Positions 1 through 5,761 are shown, counted from the stretch's first letter. The stretch is DNA of 5,777 nucleotides from CAZAIO01 sp964485235 (GCA_964485235.1 CAZAIO010000144.1:1-5777), one strand, 5' to 3'. The notes: a model not told the origin generated them from the letters alone. Made by a program: numbers and translations.

Positions 1-5
1 AGGGA

Positions 6-23
6 AAAGCAGGTTTCTGCTTT
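6..23 (-). terminator. Possible weak intrinsic terminator after the DUF3795 gene
   Basis: A perfect 7-bp stem (AAAGCAG / CTGCTTT) encloses a 4-base loop. Read on the minus strand it ends in a short run of four T and then CCC. It lies about 60 bases past the stop codon of the DUF3795 gene, in the right orientation to end that transcript. The stem is short and only partly GC, and the T run is short, so this is a candidate and not a firm call. Confidence 0.3.
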
Positions 24-83
24 ATAGGAGACCGGTCCTATTACTGTAGAAGATATAGAAAATCCTCATATTCCGACCGGTGG

Positions 84-533
84 CTATCTTCCTGTCCATT
101 TGGAGATGATCGTTCTGTTTCTCAAATCCTCCGGATGACAACGGAAGCAGACCCCGCTATGACAGCTAATAACGTATCCGCATTCCGGGCATTTCCATTT
201 TTCCGCTTCCTTTTGGAGGAAGCTCCCGATACCGTGCTCTCTGATAAATTCCATGTTTTCTATCATGCTCAAATGATAAAAAGTTCGGTACCGTTTATCG
301 AGCGCTTTCATGCGACGGCAGGGATAATCAGTACACTCGTAGCAATAGCCGATAAGCCCTTTACCCATGAGGTCGCAGTTTTTGCTCATGTACGTACAAT
401 TTTTGCCGCGCGGACGGCAACCCGGGCAATATGATTTGTTAAAACCCTTCTTTTTCAGGTCGTTTTGCATAGCCAGATAGTTAGCGCATACACCGCAGTT
501 CATGCCGCAGGGAGCGATGAGTTCTTCATGCAT
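84..533 (-). CDS. DUF3795 family cysteine-rich protein
   Basis: This 149-residue protein carries the DUF3795 signature at its N terminus: LIAPCGMNCGVC with C9, C13 and C16. A second cysteine group follows (C36, C39, C46, C53) and then a third, CYECTDYPC (C64, C67, C72). The C-terminal part has the usual family helix region and ends in a zinc-ribbon-like segment (C115, C118, C124, C129, C132). In all there are 15 cysteines, enough for several zinc or iron-sulfur sites. There is no signal peptide or membrane segment, so it should be cytoplasmic. The family is widespread in anaerobic bacteria and archaea and its function is unknown; metal binding is inferred from the cysteine spacing only. The start fits the family, whose members begin a few residues before the APCG motif, although no good Shine-Dalgarno site precedes it. 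It appears to be transcribed alone. Confidence 0.88.
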   Translation of the reverse strand: MHEELIAPCGMNCGVCANYLAMQNDLKKKGFNKSYCPGCRPRGKNCTYMSKNCDLMGKGLIGYCYECTDYPCRRMKALDKRYRTFYHLSMIENMEFIREHGIGSFLQKEAEKWKCPECGYVISCHSGVCFRCHPEDLRNRTIISKWTGR

Positions 534-552
534 AGTCTGTAGTTTATCATGA

Positions 553-783
553 ATTGTACCGGGAAAGATAAAGTATTATCCGGTAAATGCGGAAGGCGTG
601 AAAAGGCTGACAGGTAAATAATTATCCTGTTCAGGTGGATTTGAATATCTTCCGGATGATTTTAAAATAAAAGACGCAGTAAAAGGTTCTATCGTTGTGT
701 TCGGTGATATAGCGGACAGCCGCCTGCGTAAACTAAATATGACAATCTATGGGATAGATGCAACGGGATTTACTTTCAAATAG
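553..783 (+). pseudogene. Likely decayed gene fragment (in-frame stop, no start)
   Basis: One plus-strand frame reads as protein-like sequence for 76 codons, interrupted by a single TAA at 619-621 and ended by TAG at 781-783. Before the stop it gives KYYPVNAEGVKRLTGK. After it comes a segment including GGFEYLPDDFKIKDAVKG and then a region with alternating hydrophobic and charged residues. The composition (many K, D, G, V and I, few cysteines) looks like a soluble or secreted beta-rich domain. There is no usable start codon near the beginning, and upstream the frame runs into a TGA at 550-552 and the start of the DUF3795 gene. I read this as the end of a gene that lost its 5' part and acquired a nonsense mutation. 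I do not recognise the family. Its last 37 bases overlap, on the opposite strand, the end of the zinc-ribbon ORF. Chance is the main alternative. Confidence 0.35.
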
Positions 784-941
784 TACCGGCATTCGGGGTT
801 ATAACATACCCAGCCTGCTCTCTTTTTAAAGAAGATCAACCTGGATACATTCCGGGGGTATACCTGTTTTCCGCAACCGTAACAATAGGCAATCTTGCCC
901 TGTTTTTTTATCGTATTTCGTTCATCTTCCCGCTTGGGCAT
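747..941 (-). CDS. Small putative zinc-ribbon protein
   Basis: This is a 64-residue basic protein with two cysteine pairs in the pattern CYGC (C20, C23) and CYNPEC (C46, C51), 22 residues apart. That is a plausible four-cysteine zinc site of the ribbon or knuckle type. The N terminus is highly charged (MPKREDERNTIKK) and there is no membrane segment. I do not recognise a named family; such proteins may bind nucleic acid or a partner protein, but that is inference. The ribosome site is weak: GAAAGAA lies just upstream and a better AGG is too far away. The gene stands alone, divergent from rmuC, and its 3' end overlaps the decayed plus-strand reading frame, so one of the two may be spurious over that stretch. 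The cysteine pattern is the main reason to believe it. Confidence 0.55.
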   Translation of the reverse strand: MPKREDERNTIKKQGKIAYCYGCGKQVYPRNVSRLIFFKKRAGWVCYNPECRYYLKVNPVASIP

Positions 942-1128
942 AATCGTGTTCTTTCAACCTTCAATACAATAATAGCGCATCCATGTATAATTTTGAGTCT
1001 TCTATAATTAATTTTAATACGTAATCTAATTAAATCCAAAGGCTCTTTCACGGTTGTCACCAGCCGGAAGCGGCTTATCATCAGGAATTTATTACATATA
1101 GGGTATTCTATTGCGATAGCTATAGATG

Positions 1129-1134
1129 TATAAT
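1129..1134 (+). promoter_or_regulatory. Candidate -10 box for rmuC
   Basis: A perfect TATAAT lies 33 bases before the ATG at 1168, which predicts transcription starting near 1141. No convincing -35 box is seen at the right distance (TTCTAT at 1106-1111 is a poor match). It lies downstream of the alternative ATG at 1126, so if it is real, that earlier start cannot be used. Confidence 0.35.
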
Positions 1135-1157
1135 TATGTCAATTTCGAATACAGGCA

Positions 1158-1164
1158 GAGGGAG
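1158..1164 (+). promoter_or_regulatory. Ribosome binding site that decides the rmuC start
   Basis: GAGGGAG sits just before ATG 1168; its GAGG core ends 6 bases from the start codon. No such site precedes the in-frame ATG at 1126. Starting at 1168 also places the hydrophobic segment right at the N terminus, as expected for an anchored RmuC. Confidence 0.65.
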
Positions 1165-1167
1165 TTC

Positions 1168-2337
1168 ATGGAATACATAATCGGATTTATAGTAGGCTTG
1201 ATAGTCGGGGTCGTGATCGTATTGGCCATAAACAGTATCCGGCAGCGGCACCGTATACAGGATATAAATAATATGAAAGATGCTTTCTCTGCACTTTCTT
1301 TTGAAGCACTGACCAGAAGTTCCGACGAACTGATCAAACGGGCGGAAGAGGTACTCTCGAAAAAGACCTCCGAAAGTGAAAAAGACCTGACGGAGAAGAA
1401 AAAATCCATCGATGAGCACCTGAAAGGCGTCGAAGATAATCTACAAAAAGTAGAAAGAGTAGTGACCGCTTTTGAGAAAGACCGCGCTGAAAAATTCGGA
1501 GAAATCGACAAACAGCTCAAGAACGTGGTAGAACAGACCGGCAAATTGCAGGATACGACCGGTAAATTACAGATTGCGCTCAGCAGTTCGAAGATGAGGG
1601 GACAATGGGGGGAACGAATGGCAGAAGATGTGCTGAGAGTCGCCGGATTTATCGAAGGCATCAACTATCTAAAACAGACAACTCAGGAGACGGTCAGTAC
1701 AAGGCCGGATTATACGTTTTATCTGCCGAGAGACCTTAAGGTCAATATGGATGTAAAGTTCCCGTTAGATAACTATATAGCACATTACAATGCAACCGCC
1801 GACGTCGATAAGGAAAAGTGTAAAACGCAATTCCTGAGAGACGTTAAACAGCGGATAAAAGAGGTTACCGGCAGGGACTATATAAATCCGGAAGAAAATA
1901 CCGTTGACTATGTACTCGTATTCATACCGAACGAACAGGTATATAGCTTCATACAGGAAAATGACAGATCGATTGTCGACGAAGCTTTAAAAAACAAGGT
2001 AGTCCTGTGCTCGCCGATAACACTTTATGCAATCCTGGCGATAATTAGACAGGCGGTGGAAAATTTCAATATAGAAAAAACAGCAGACCAGATACTTTCC
2101 CTGTTAGGTGCATTCAGGAAACAATGGAAAGCTTTCGGTACCTCACTTGAGAAAATGGGCAAAAAGATTGAAGAGGCACATGATGAGTACAACCGATTGA
2201 ATACTACCCGCCGGAGACAACTCGATCGGCCTCTCGAAAAAATAGATGCCATACGAACAGAAAGAGGCATTACCGAGGCATCATTACCGGAGGCGGAACT
2301 TCTGTCGATTGAAAGCCCGGAAGAAAATGACAGCTAA
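1168..2337 (+). CDS. rmuC: RmuC family DNA recombination protein
   Basis: The 389-residue product matches the RmuC architecture. A single N-terminal membrane segment (about residues 2-22, EYIIGFIVGLIVGVVIVLAI) is followed by a long charged, heptad-like coiled coil (about 35-140). The conserved core comes next: GQWGE (145-149), RPDYTFYLP (179-187), DVKFPLDNY (195-203), DYVLVFIPNE (247-256) and SPITLYAIL (282-290). E149, D181 and D195-x-K197 fit the PD-(D/E)xK nuclease-like pattern proposed for this family. In E. coli, RmuC limits recombination and inversion at short inverted repeats; its biochemical activity is not well defined. An in-frame ATG at 1126 would add 14 residues but has no ribosome site. 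The last 20 or so residues are acidic and probably disordered. The gene is monocistronic, divergent from the zinc-ribbon gene and convergent with the AOR gene. Confidence 0.93.
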   Translation: MEYIIGFIVGLIVGVVIVLAINSIRQRHRIQDINNMKDAFSALSFEALTRSSDELIKRAEEVLSKKTSESEKDLTEKKKSIDEHLKGVEDNLQKVERVVTAFEKDRAEKFGEIDKQLKNVVEQTGKLQDTTGKLQIALSSSKMRGQWGERMAEDVLRVAGFIEGINYLKQTTQETVSTRPDYTFYLPRDLKVNMDVKFPLDNYIAHYNATADVDKEKCKTQFLRDVKQRIKEVTGRDYINPEENTVDYVLVFIPNEQVYSFIQENDRSIVDEALKNKVVLCSPITLYAILAIIRQAVENFNIEKTADQILSLLGAFRKQWKAFGTSLEKMGKKIEEAHDEYNRLNTTRRRQLDRPLEKIDAIRTERGITEASLPEAELLSIESPEENDS

Positions 2338-2469
2338 CAACATACCGGGTTTCTCAGGTATCGCCTGCCCGTAGACGGCGTACAGATAAGGCGATTAAAA
2401 GAAATGCTATCGAAACTATACCAAACATGTACCTGTGAAGTTATCGCCTGTCTGCTCCGGAAGCTGTTT
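2338..2469. repeat. Convergent spacer with a repeated TATCGCCTG word
   Basis: This is the 132-base gap between the ends of rmuC and the AOR gene. TATCGCCTG occurs twice in direct orientation (2359-2367 and 2442-2450), and the complement AGGCGAT lies between them (2389-2395). Either direct copy could pair with the middle one to form a 7-bp stem with a loop of 22 or 47 bases. A bidirectional transcription end would be expected here, but no stem is followed by a T run, so I do not call a classical terminator. No ORF is seen. Confidence 0.3.
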
Positions 2470-4359
2470 TTATGCATAAAGCCCTTCGGCTACGTCCTTC
2501 AGCCCCAGTTCTTCCAGTTTATCCCTTGTCGGCCATCCGGTCCCGACATCCCATCCTCGTAATTTGTAATATCTATCTTTAAGCGACTCAAATTTAGCCC
2601 GGTCGATCGGTCCGTTCTGGCGGCCGCGTGCACTTCCTCCGTAGCATTTAATGGCTTTCTCAAAATATGGAGCATTGATAATATCGTCTTCCCTGGTACG
2701 CTTTTCTCTTTTCACCATCACGGCCCGGCGTAAATTCCATATTCTCTCGCCTGCCCTGCCCAGACTTTCCGCATCCATATCGACTCCTGTAACTGCGGAG
2801 AATATCCGGCTTTCAAAAAGCCTGAGGTCCTGTTCCGGAGGATCGAAGAAATTCTTCAGCGCACTCCAGCTCTCACATAAAGTAAGAGAATTTTTTAAAC
2901 TCTGGTTCTCCTGGACACAGGCGGTTACCCTCTCTGCTCCCTCATAAACTGTTGCGGCCGGATCATGAACCTGGTAGCTGCTGTATAGAGGAAGCCCGAG
3001 GTGCTCCATAACCTCCGGAGGAGGATTTAAATAATCGTGAGATGAAGCTATCGGACTCCGGCTATCGGTAGCCCAGTGCAGCGCGCTCCCCAGGTTATCC
3101 ATATGCTGATAGGCGTAACCGCGAGCAGTATATAATTCCTGCTGTAGATTTGCCAGGTCTTCACCCCGTTGTAATATTCGACTGAAGTGACTAATAAACC
3201 TCGGCGTCCCCTGAGCAAAGGGGATTTCCCCCCCTGCGATCTTATTCAGGAATACTGTCAGGAACTCGTGGTCCGTTGCCTTACCACCCAGCCATACAGT
3301 AGCCGGTAGACCTATATCCCTTTCAATTTCTTGGGTAGACAGGATGCCTGCCTGGTAAGCAAGCAGCAACAAAAGGGGTATACCGCATGTTACATCAAAA
3401 CTATTAATACCGAGCTTCTGCATGAGAACATTTGCTTCCCATATATCACGGGGCTCACTGCTGAACATAGGAGACCATCCCCAGTTTGCGCATTTGCTGC
3501 CGGCCATTCCTATCCCCGGTATTTTGTGAATGCCCACACACTTCGTCGGGCAGCCGTAGCATCCCGACTGTTTGATATAATAGTTACTGGCAAAAAATTC
3601 CTGTATATCTTTCGAAGACATATAAGGGCCGCGCCAATCCCTAACTTTTACCTCTGCCCTTTTGATATTCTCTTCCCTGATGACTTCTGCCAGCCGCAAT
3701 ACATCATGGGGCCTCGCAATCTTTATGCCTGCTGTACCCTTCACCGTTATTGCTTTCAGGTTCTTCGAACCCATAACCGCCCCGAAGCCACCCTGTCCTG
3801 CTGCAAAATTGGTCTCACTTATTATCACTGCGATACGGCTGAGGTTCTCACCTGCCGGACCGATCACTACCATTGCGGCTCCTGCTTCATCTTTTCGAAG
3901 AGACTGCTGCGCCTCAAAGGTATCCCTTCCCCATAGATTATCGGCACTTTTAATCGTGACATCTTTGTCATTTATAGAAAGATAGACCGGGGACTCCGCC
4001 TTTCCCAGAACTACCAGGGCGTCGTAACCGGCATGTTTCAGTACGGCAGGAAACCTGCCTCCGAATGCGGAATAGGTGAATAGTTCCTGCGGATAACTCT
4101 GTGGCGAAATAGTGCAGACTATTCCTTTGCCGAATCCCCCATATGTCCCGTTTAAGGGGCCTGTTGAAATGATAAGAGGATTATCAGGATGAAACGCATC
4201 GACGTCGGGACATCCCAGGTCCCAGAAAATCCGGGTACCGAGACCCACTCCGCCTATGATCTCTGCCGGTCTGTACTCTGTCGTCGGAACACGGGCTATT
4301 TTCCCGCTCGACAGGTCGACGAATAAAACAGTTCCAACCCAGCCGAATAATGATGCCAT
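2470..4359 (-). CDS. Aldehyde:ferredoxin oxidoreductase (AOR) family, YdhV-like
   Basis: The 629-residue protein belongs to the tungsten/molybdenum AOR family, whose members bind a bis-molybdopterin cofactor and one [4Fe-4S] cluster. The N-terminal domain has the family start GWVGTVLFVDLSSGK, then GGVGLGTRIFWD (36-47) and the pterin-binding GFGAVMGSKNLKAI (191-204). The cluster ligands are C267, C270 and C274 (CYGCPTKC) and C495 (SLTLC). The length is close to the roughly 605 residues of Pyrococcus AOR and shorter than E. coli YdhV. Classic AORs have an Asp at the start of the last cysteine motif and a Glu-rich active-site loop; here there is N490 and the segment GSKCANWGW (287-295). These variants resemble YdhV as I remember it, so the substrate need not be a simple aldehyde and cannot be read from sequence. 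There is no signal peptide, so it is probably cytoplasmic. The gene follows the ferredoxin gene by 2 bases, and the ATG at 4359 has a strong ribosome site. The metal (Mo or W) is not determined. Confidence 0.93.
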   Translation of the reverse strand: MASLFGWVGTVLFVDLSSGKIARVPTTEYRPAEIIGGVGLGTRIFWDLGCPDVDAFHPDNPLIISTGPLNGTYGGFGKGIVCTISPQSYPQELFTYSAFGGRFPAVLKHAGYDALVVLGKAESPVYLSINDKDVTIKSADNLWGRDTFEAQQSLRKDEAGAAMVVIGPAGENLSRIAVIISETNFAAGQGGFGAVMGSKNLKAITVKGTAGIKIARPHDVLRLAEVIREENIKRAEVKVRDWRGPYMSSKDIQEFFASNYYIKQSGCYGCPTKCVGIHKIPGIGMAGSKCANWGWSPMFSSEPRDIWEANVLMQKLGINSFDVTCGIPLLLLLAYQAGILSTQEIERDIGLPATVWLGGKATDHEFLTVFLNKIAGGEIPFAQGTPRFISHFSRILQRGEDLANLQQELYTARGYAYQHMDNLGSALHWATDSRSPIASSHDYLNPPPEVMEHLGLPLYSSYQVHDPAATVYEGAERVTACVQENQSLKNSLTLCESWSALKNFFDPPEQDLRLFESRIFSAVTGVDMDAESLGRAGERIWNLRRAVMVKREKRTREDDIINAPYFEKAIKCYGGSARGRQNGPIDRAKFESLKDRYYKLRGWDVGTGWPTRDKLEELGLKDVAEGLYA

Positions 4360-4361
4360 AC

Positions 4362-4817
4362 CTACACCCTCTCCTTAACCGGCACGAAAGCCAACGCCTG
4401 GACAGGGCAATACTCAACACATATGGGTCCTTCATCCCTGTTCCGGCATAGATCGCATTTGAATGCGACTCCTTTTTCAGCATGAAACTTTATACCCGGT
4501 GTTTCCAGCGGACAGGCATCGATACACATCATACAGCCGGTACACTCGTCCGCGTCGATGTATCTGGCACCGGTAGCTCTATCGATGCACAGTGCGATGT
4601 CTTTAATCGGACAGGCGAAATAACAATCAGGAGAATCGCACTGACTGCATATAATGAAGCTATGCGTTGCCGTGAACGGATTCGGGACTACCGTACACCC
4701 GGCAAAAGCTGTCCCTGTAACACCCTCATGCCATAACGAGCACATCACCTCACATACACCGCATGCGGCGCATTTATCGGGACTATAAACGATTACCCCG
4801 GATTTCCGGACATCCAT
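4362..4817 (-). CDS. Four-cluster 4Fe-4S ferredoxin, electron-transfer partner of the AOR protein
   Basis: This 151-residue protein has four cysteine groups, each suited to a [4Fe-4S] cluster as in the electron-transfer subunits of the DmsB/HycB type. They are C16-C19-C22-C26, C57-C60-C65-C69 followed by P, C92-C95-C98-C102 followed by P, and C121-C124-C133-C137 followed by P. In such proteins the last cysteine of one group usually pairs with another group. C41 and C77 are extra. There is no Tat or Sec signal and no membrane segment, unlike E. coli YdhY, so it should be soluble and cytoplasmic. It is the first gene of a two-gene operon with the AOR-family enzyme and probably shuttles electrons between the pterin enzyme and a cellular acceptor or donor, which is not encoded here. 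The start at 4817 is preceded by AGGA 9 bases upstream. Confidence 0.92.
   Translation of the reverse strand: MDVRKSGVIVYSPDKCAACGVCEVMCSLWHEGVTGTAFAGCTVVPNPFTATHSFIICSQCDSPDCYFACPIKDIALCIDRATGARYIDADECTGCMMCIDACPLETPGIKFHAEKGVAFKCDLCRNRDEGPICVEYCPVQALAFVPVKERV
4368..4376 (-). promoter_or_regulatory. Ribosome binding site for the AOR gene inside the ferredoxin gene
   Basis: On the minus strand AAGGAGAGG lies within the last codons of the ferredoxin gene (K-E-R). Its GAGG end is 8 bases from the AOR start. The ferredoxin stop codon (4364-4362) is only 2 bases from the AOR ATG, so the two genes are probably translationally coupled. Confidence 0.75.
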
Positions 4818-4844
4818 ATTGAAGTTTCCTGTAAATACTATTTG

Positions 4845-4893
4845 ACCGGTTGTGCGAAACTATTCCTCAAATATTACCATAACCGGTATAGCG
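4845..4893. repeat. Two direct copies of ACCGGT-N3-GCG at the operon promoter
   Basis: ACCGGT-TGT-GCG (4845-4856) and ACCGGT-ATA-GCG (4882-4893) lie in the same orientation, 37 bases apart. The second sits in the spacer between the proposed -35 and -10 boxes, the first just downstream of the expected transcription start. The placement fits a pair of regulator sites, and ACCGGT is itself a palindrome. The regulator is unknown. Confidence 0.3.
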
Positions 4894-4898
4894 TTCAA
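4871..4898 (-). promoter_or_regulatory. Candidate promoter of the ferredoxin-AOR operon
   Basis: On the minus strand TTGAAC (-35, 4898-4893) is followed after 16 bases by TAATAT (-10, 4876-4871). A TGG directly in front gives an extended -10 (TGn). Each box matches 4 of 6 consensus bases. Transcription would begin near 4864, leaving a leader of about 47 bases, too short for a known cofactor riboswitch. Confidence 0.4.
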
Positions 4899-5122
4899 AA
4901 GTAGTATACAGCATAATTTCCGTAATGAAATCCAACAGGTATCGTTATATATAATTATATAAGAGCCATTCGTTTTGAACCACTCACGCATGGAAATAGA
5001 ATAGTCAACCCTATGGAGGATACTATTATTGAACTGAGAATTACGTGAGGGGTATATTGTAATAACAAATATATTGATATTATATTAATTTATATATTAT
5101 TATTTAATATTTTGATAATGTA

Positions 5123-5152
5123 TTGATTATGGGCATAGTATTGCATTATAAT
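5123..5152 (+). promoter_or_regulatory. Candidate promoter of the DUF1059 gene
   Basis: TTGATT (5123-5128, 4 of 6 consensus) is followed after 18 bases by a perfect TATAAT (5147-5152). A very AT-rich tract lies directly upstream. The predicted transcript starts near 5159 and has a leader of about 80 bases. Confidence 0.55.
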
Positions 5153-5224
5153 AGCGTTGCGCAAGAAACCTGCAAAGCGTATTGAGTACATACCGGGCAG
5201 AAGTGCATTAATAAAACTAAAAAT

Positions 5225-5231
5225 GAGGAGG
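5225..5231 (+). promoter_or_regulatory. Strong ribosome site that decides the DUF1059 start
   Basis: GAGGAGG is only 1 base from the ATG at 5233, too close for use, but 10 bases from the in-frame ATG at 5242. Starting at 5242 also gives the usual family N terminus, beginning directly with a short strand before the first cysteine. Confidence 0.65.
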
Positions 5232-5241
5232 AATGTGCACT

Positions 5242-5415
5242 ATGTATTCTTTCAAATGTAAAGACCTTGGTATGAAATGCGGTTTTGAAGTAAAGGACGC
5301 AGACCACGATGAGCTGATGGAGATTATTGCTCTTCATGCTAAAAAATCGCATGATATGGTAACTCCTTTTCCTCCTGATATGATGGAGAAGATAGACAAA
5401 GCGATTAAGAAGTAA
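5242..5415 (+). CDS. DUF1059 family small protein
   Basis: The 57-residue product starts MYSFKCKDLGMKCGFEV and matches the DUF1059 family, whose members are about 55-60 residues and share the pattern F-x-C-x-D-x-G-x-x-C near the N terminus. C6, C13, H32 and H37 (LHAKKSH) are the likely conserved polar residues and could form a metal site; that is inference. The second half is an amphipathic helix followed by a short lysine-rich helix. There is no signal or membrane segment. The function of the family is unknown; it occurs in many archaea and anaerobic bacteria, often as an isolated gene, as here. An upstream ATG at 5233 would add three residues (MCT) but is too close to the ribosome site. The promoter and ribosome site are among the best in the window, which suggests strong expression. 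Confidence 0.88.
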   Translation: MYSFKCKDLGMKCGFEVKDADHDELMEIIALHAKKSHDMVTPFPPDMMEKIDKAIKK

Positions 5416-5638
5416 ACAAATTATTTCAATCTCCATTCAGCAGGGGAAGCGGGGATTTCTGGTCCGGAAAATAGCCGATATATAATCAGCGATCGCTGAA
5501 ACCTCTCCTCTTTCACTGAAAGTCACCTTTATCCGGACTGCTTATTCTTCAATTATGGTATCTTTTTCCAAGACAACACGTGAACAGAGAGAAGGCAAGA
5601 AAGTCGGCCGGAAAGAATAGCCAGATTAAATCGCTGTC
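5416..5638. other. Gene-free region after the DUF1059 gene
   Basis: No convincing ORF is present on either strand in these 223 bases. Apart from the nested inverted repeats at 5462-5538, I see only a purine-rich patch (about 5580-5620) with no recognisable signal. No intrinsic terminator for the DUF1059 gene was found. Confidence 0.5.
5462..5538. repeat. Nested inverted repeats around a 14-bp palindrome
   Basis: An outer pair GTCCGGA (5462-5468) and TCCGGAC (5532-5538) is perfect over 7 bases and nearly continues (AAA opposite TTT after one mismatch). Inside lies a perfect 14-bp palindrome, TCAGCGATCGCTGA (5486-5499), and a small hairpin, CTTTC-ACT-GAAAG. The element could be a structured RNA, a regulator site or a small repeat element. 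It lies about 50 bases after the DUF1059 stop; no T run follows, so it is not a standard terminator. Confidence 0.35.
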
Positions 5639-5761
5639 TTATACAATCTTTCCCCGTGCCCGGAAGAGCGCTTCAGAGCCACATATATCGATGTGAATTT
5701 CAGTAAAATACTTCTTCAGGCTCCGGGCAAGTCCCTCCAGGCTGTCTTGCTTATTGCTCAT
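5639..5761 (-). CDS. Possible small protein at the window edge
   Basis: A minus-strand frame encodes 40 residues starting MSNKQDSLEGLARSLKKYF and ending in ARGKIV. It has an amphipathic helix (about 7-19), a strand-like segment EIHIDICG and no membrane segment. GGGA lies 3 bases before the ATG, a usable but very close ribosome site. The frame stays open upstream to the window end, so this may be the C terminus of a longer gene that begins outside. I do not recognise a family. The composition looks protein-like, but at this length chance cannot be excluded. Confidence 0.35.
   Translation of the reverse strand: MSNKQDSLEGLARSLKKYFTEIHIDICGSEALFRARGKIV

Larger units (their letters stand above)
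4818..5241. other. Divergent intergenic region with a 93% AT tract
   Basis: These 424 bases separate the ferredoxin operon (minus) from the DUF1059 gene (plus). I see no believable ORF; the only ATG-started frames are under 15 codons. The left part holds the operon promoter and the ACCGGT repeats. From 5061 to 5130 only 5 of 70 bases are G or C, with runs of alternating TA and A/T-tracts. This ends at the -35 box of the DUF1059 promoter, so it could act as an UP element or a bent or nucleoid-protein-binding stretch. No tRNA or known riboswitch pattern was recognised. Confidence 0.55.

Noticed and set aside
135..434. A 99-codon plus-strand ORF
   Set aside because: It is antisense to the DUF3795 gene, whose cysteine motifs leave no doubt about the coding strand.
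553..783. Stop-codon read-through or recoding at TAA 619-621
   Set aside because: There is no recoding signal and also no start codon upstream; decay explains it more simply.
1126..1167. Fourteen-residue N-terminal extension of RmuC
   Set aside because: It has no ribosome site, contains a candidate -10 box, and would push the membrane anchor away from the N terminus.
1134..1664. A 176-codon minus-strand ORF
   Set aside because: It is antisense to the rmuC coiled-coil region; its Ser-, Phe- and Cys-rich composition mirrors the Lys/Glu codons of the real gene.
2453..2471. A terminator hairpin GCTCCGGAAGC followed by five T after rmuC
   Set aside because: Only three consecutive base pairs can form around the loop, too weak to call.
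3331..3936. A 201-codon plus-strand ORF
   Set aside because: It lies wholly antisense within the AOR gene, has no family features and has an odd residue mix rich in C, H and R, typical of a shadow frame.
4184..4483. A 99-codon minus-strand ORF across the ferredoxin-AOR junction
   Set aside because: It is in another frame of two genes that are clearly coding by motif, and has no motif of its own.
5014..5049. A short leader peptide ORF (MEDTIIELRIT) in the divergent region
   Set aside because: It is 11 codons with no clear ribosome site and no downstream attenuator structure.
5462..5538. A tRNA gene, suggested by the 77-base length and 7-bp acceptor-like arms
   Set aside because: There is no T-loop GTTCRA-type sequence, no D-arm and no five-base-pair anticodon stem in the right place.
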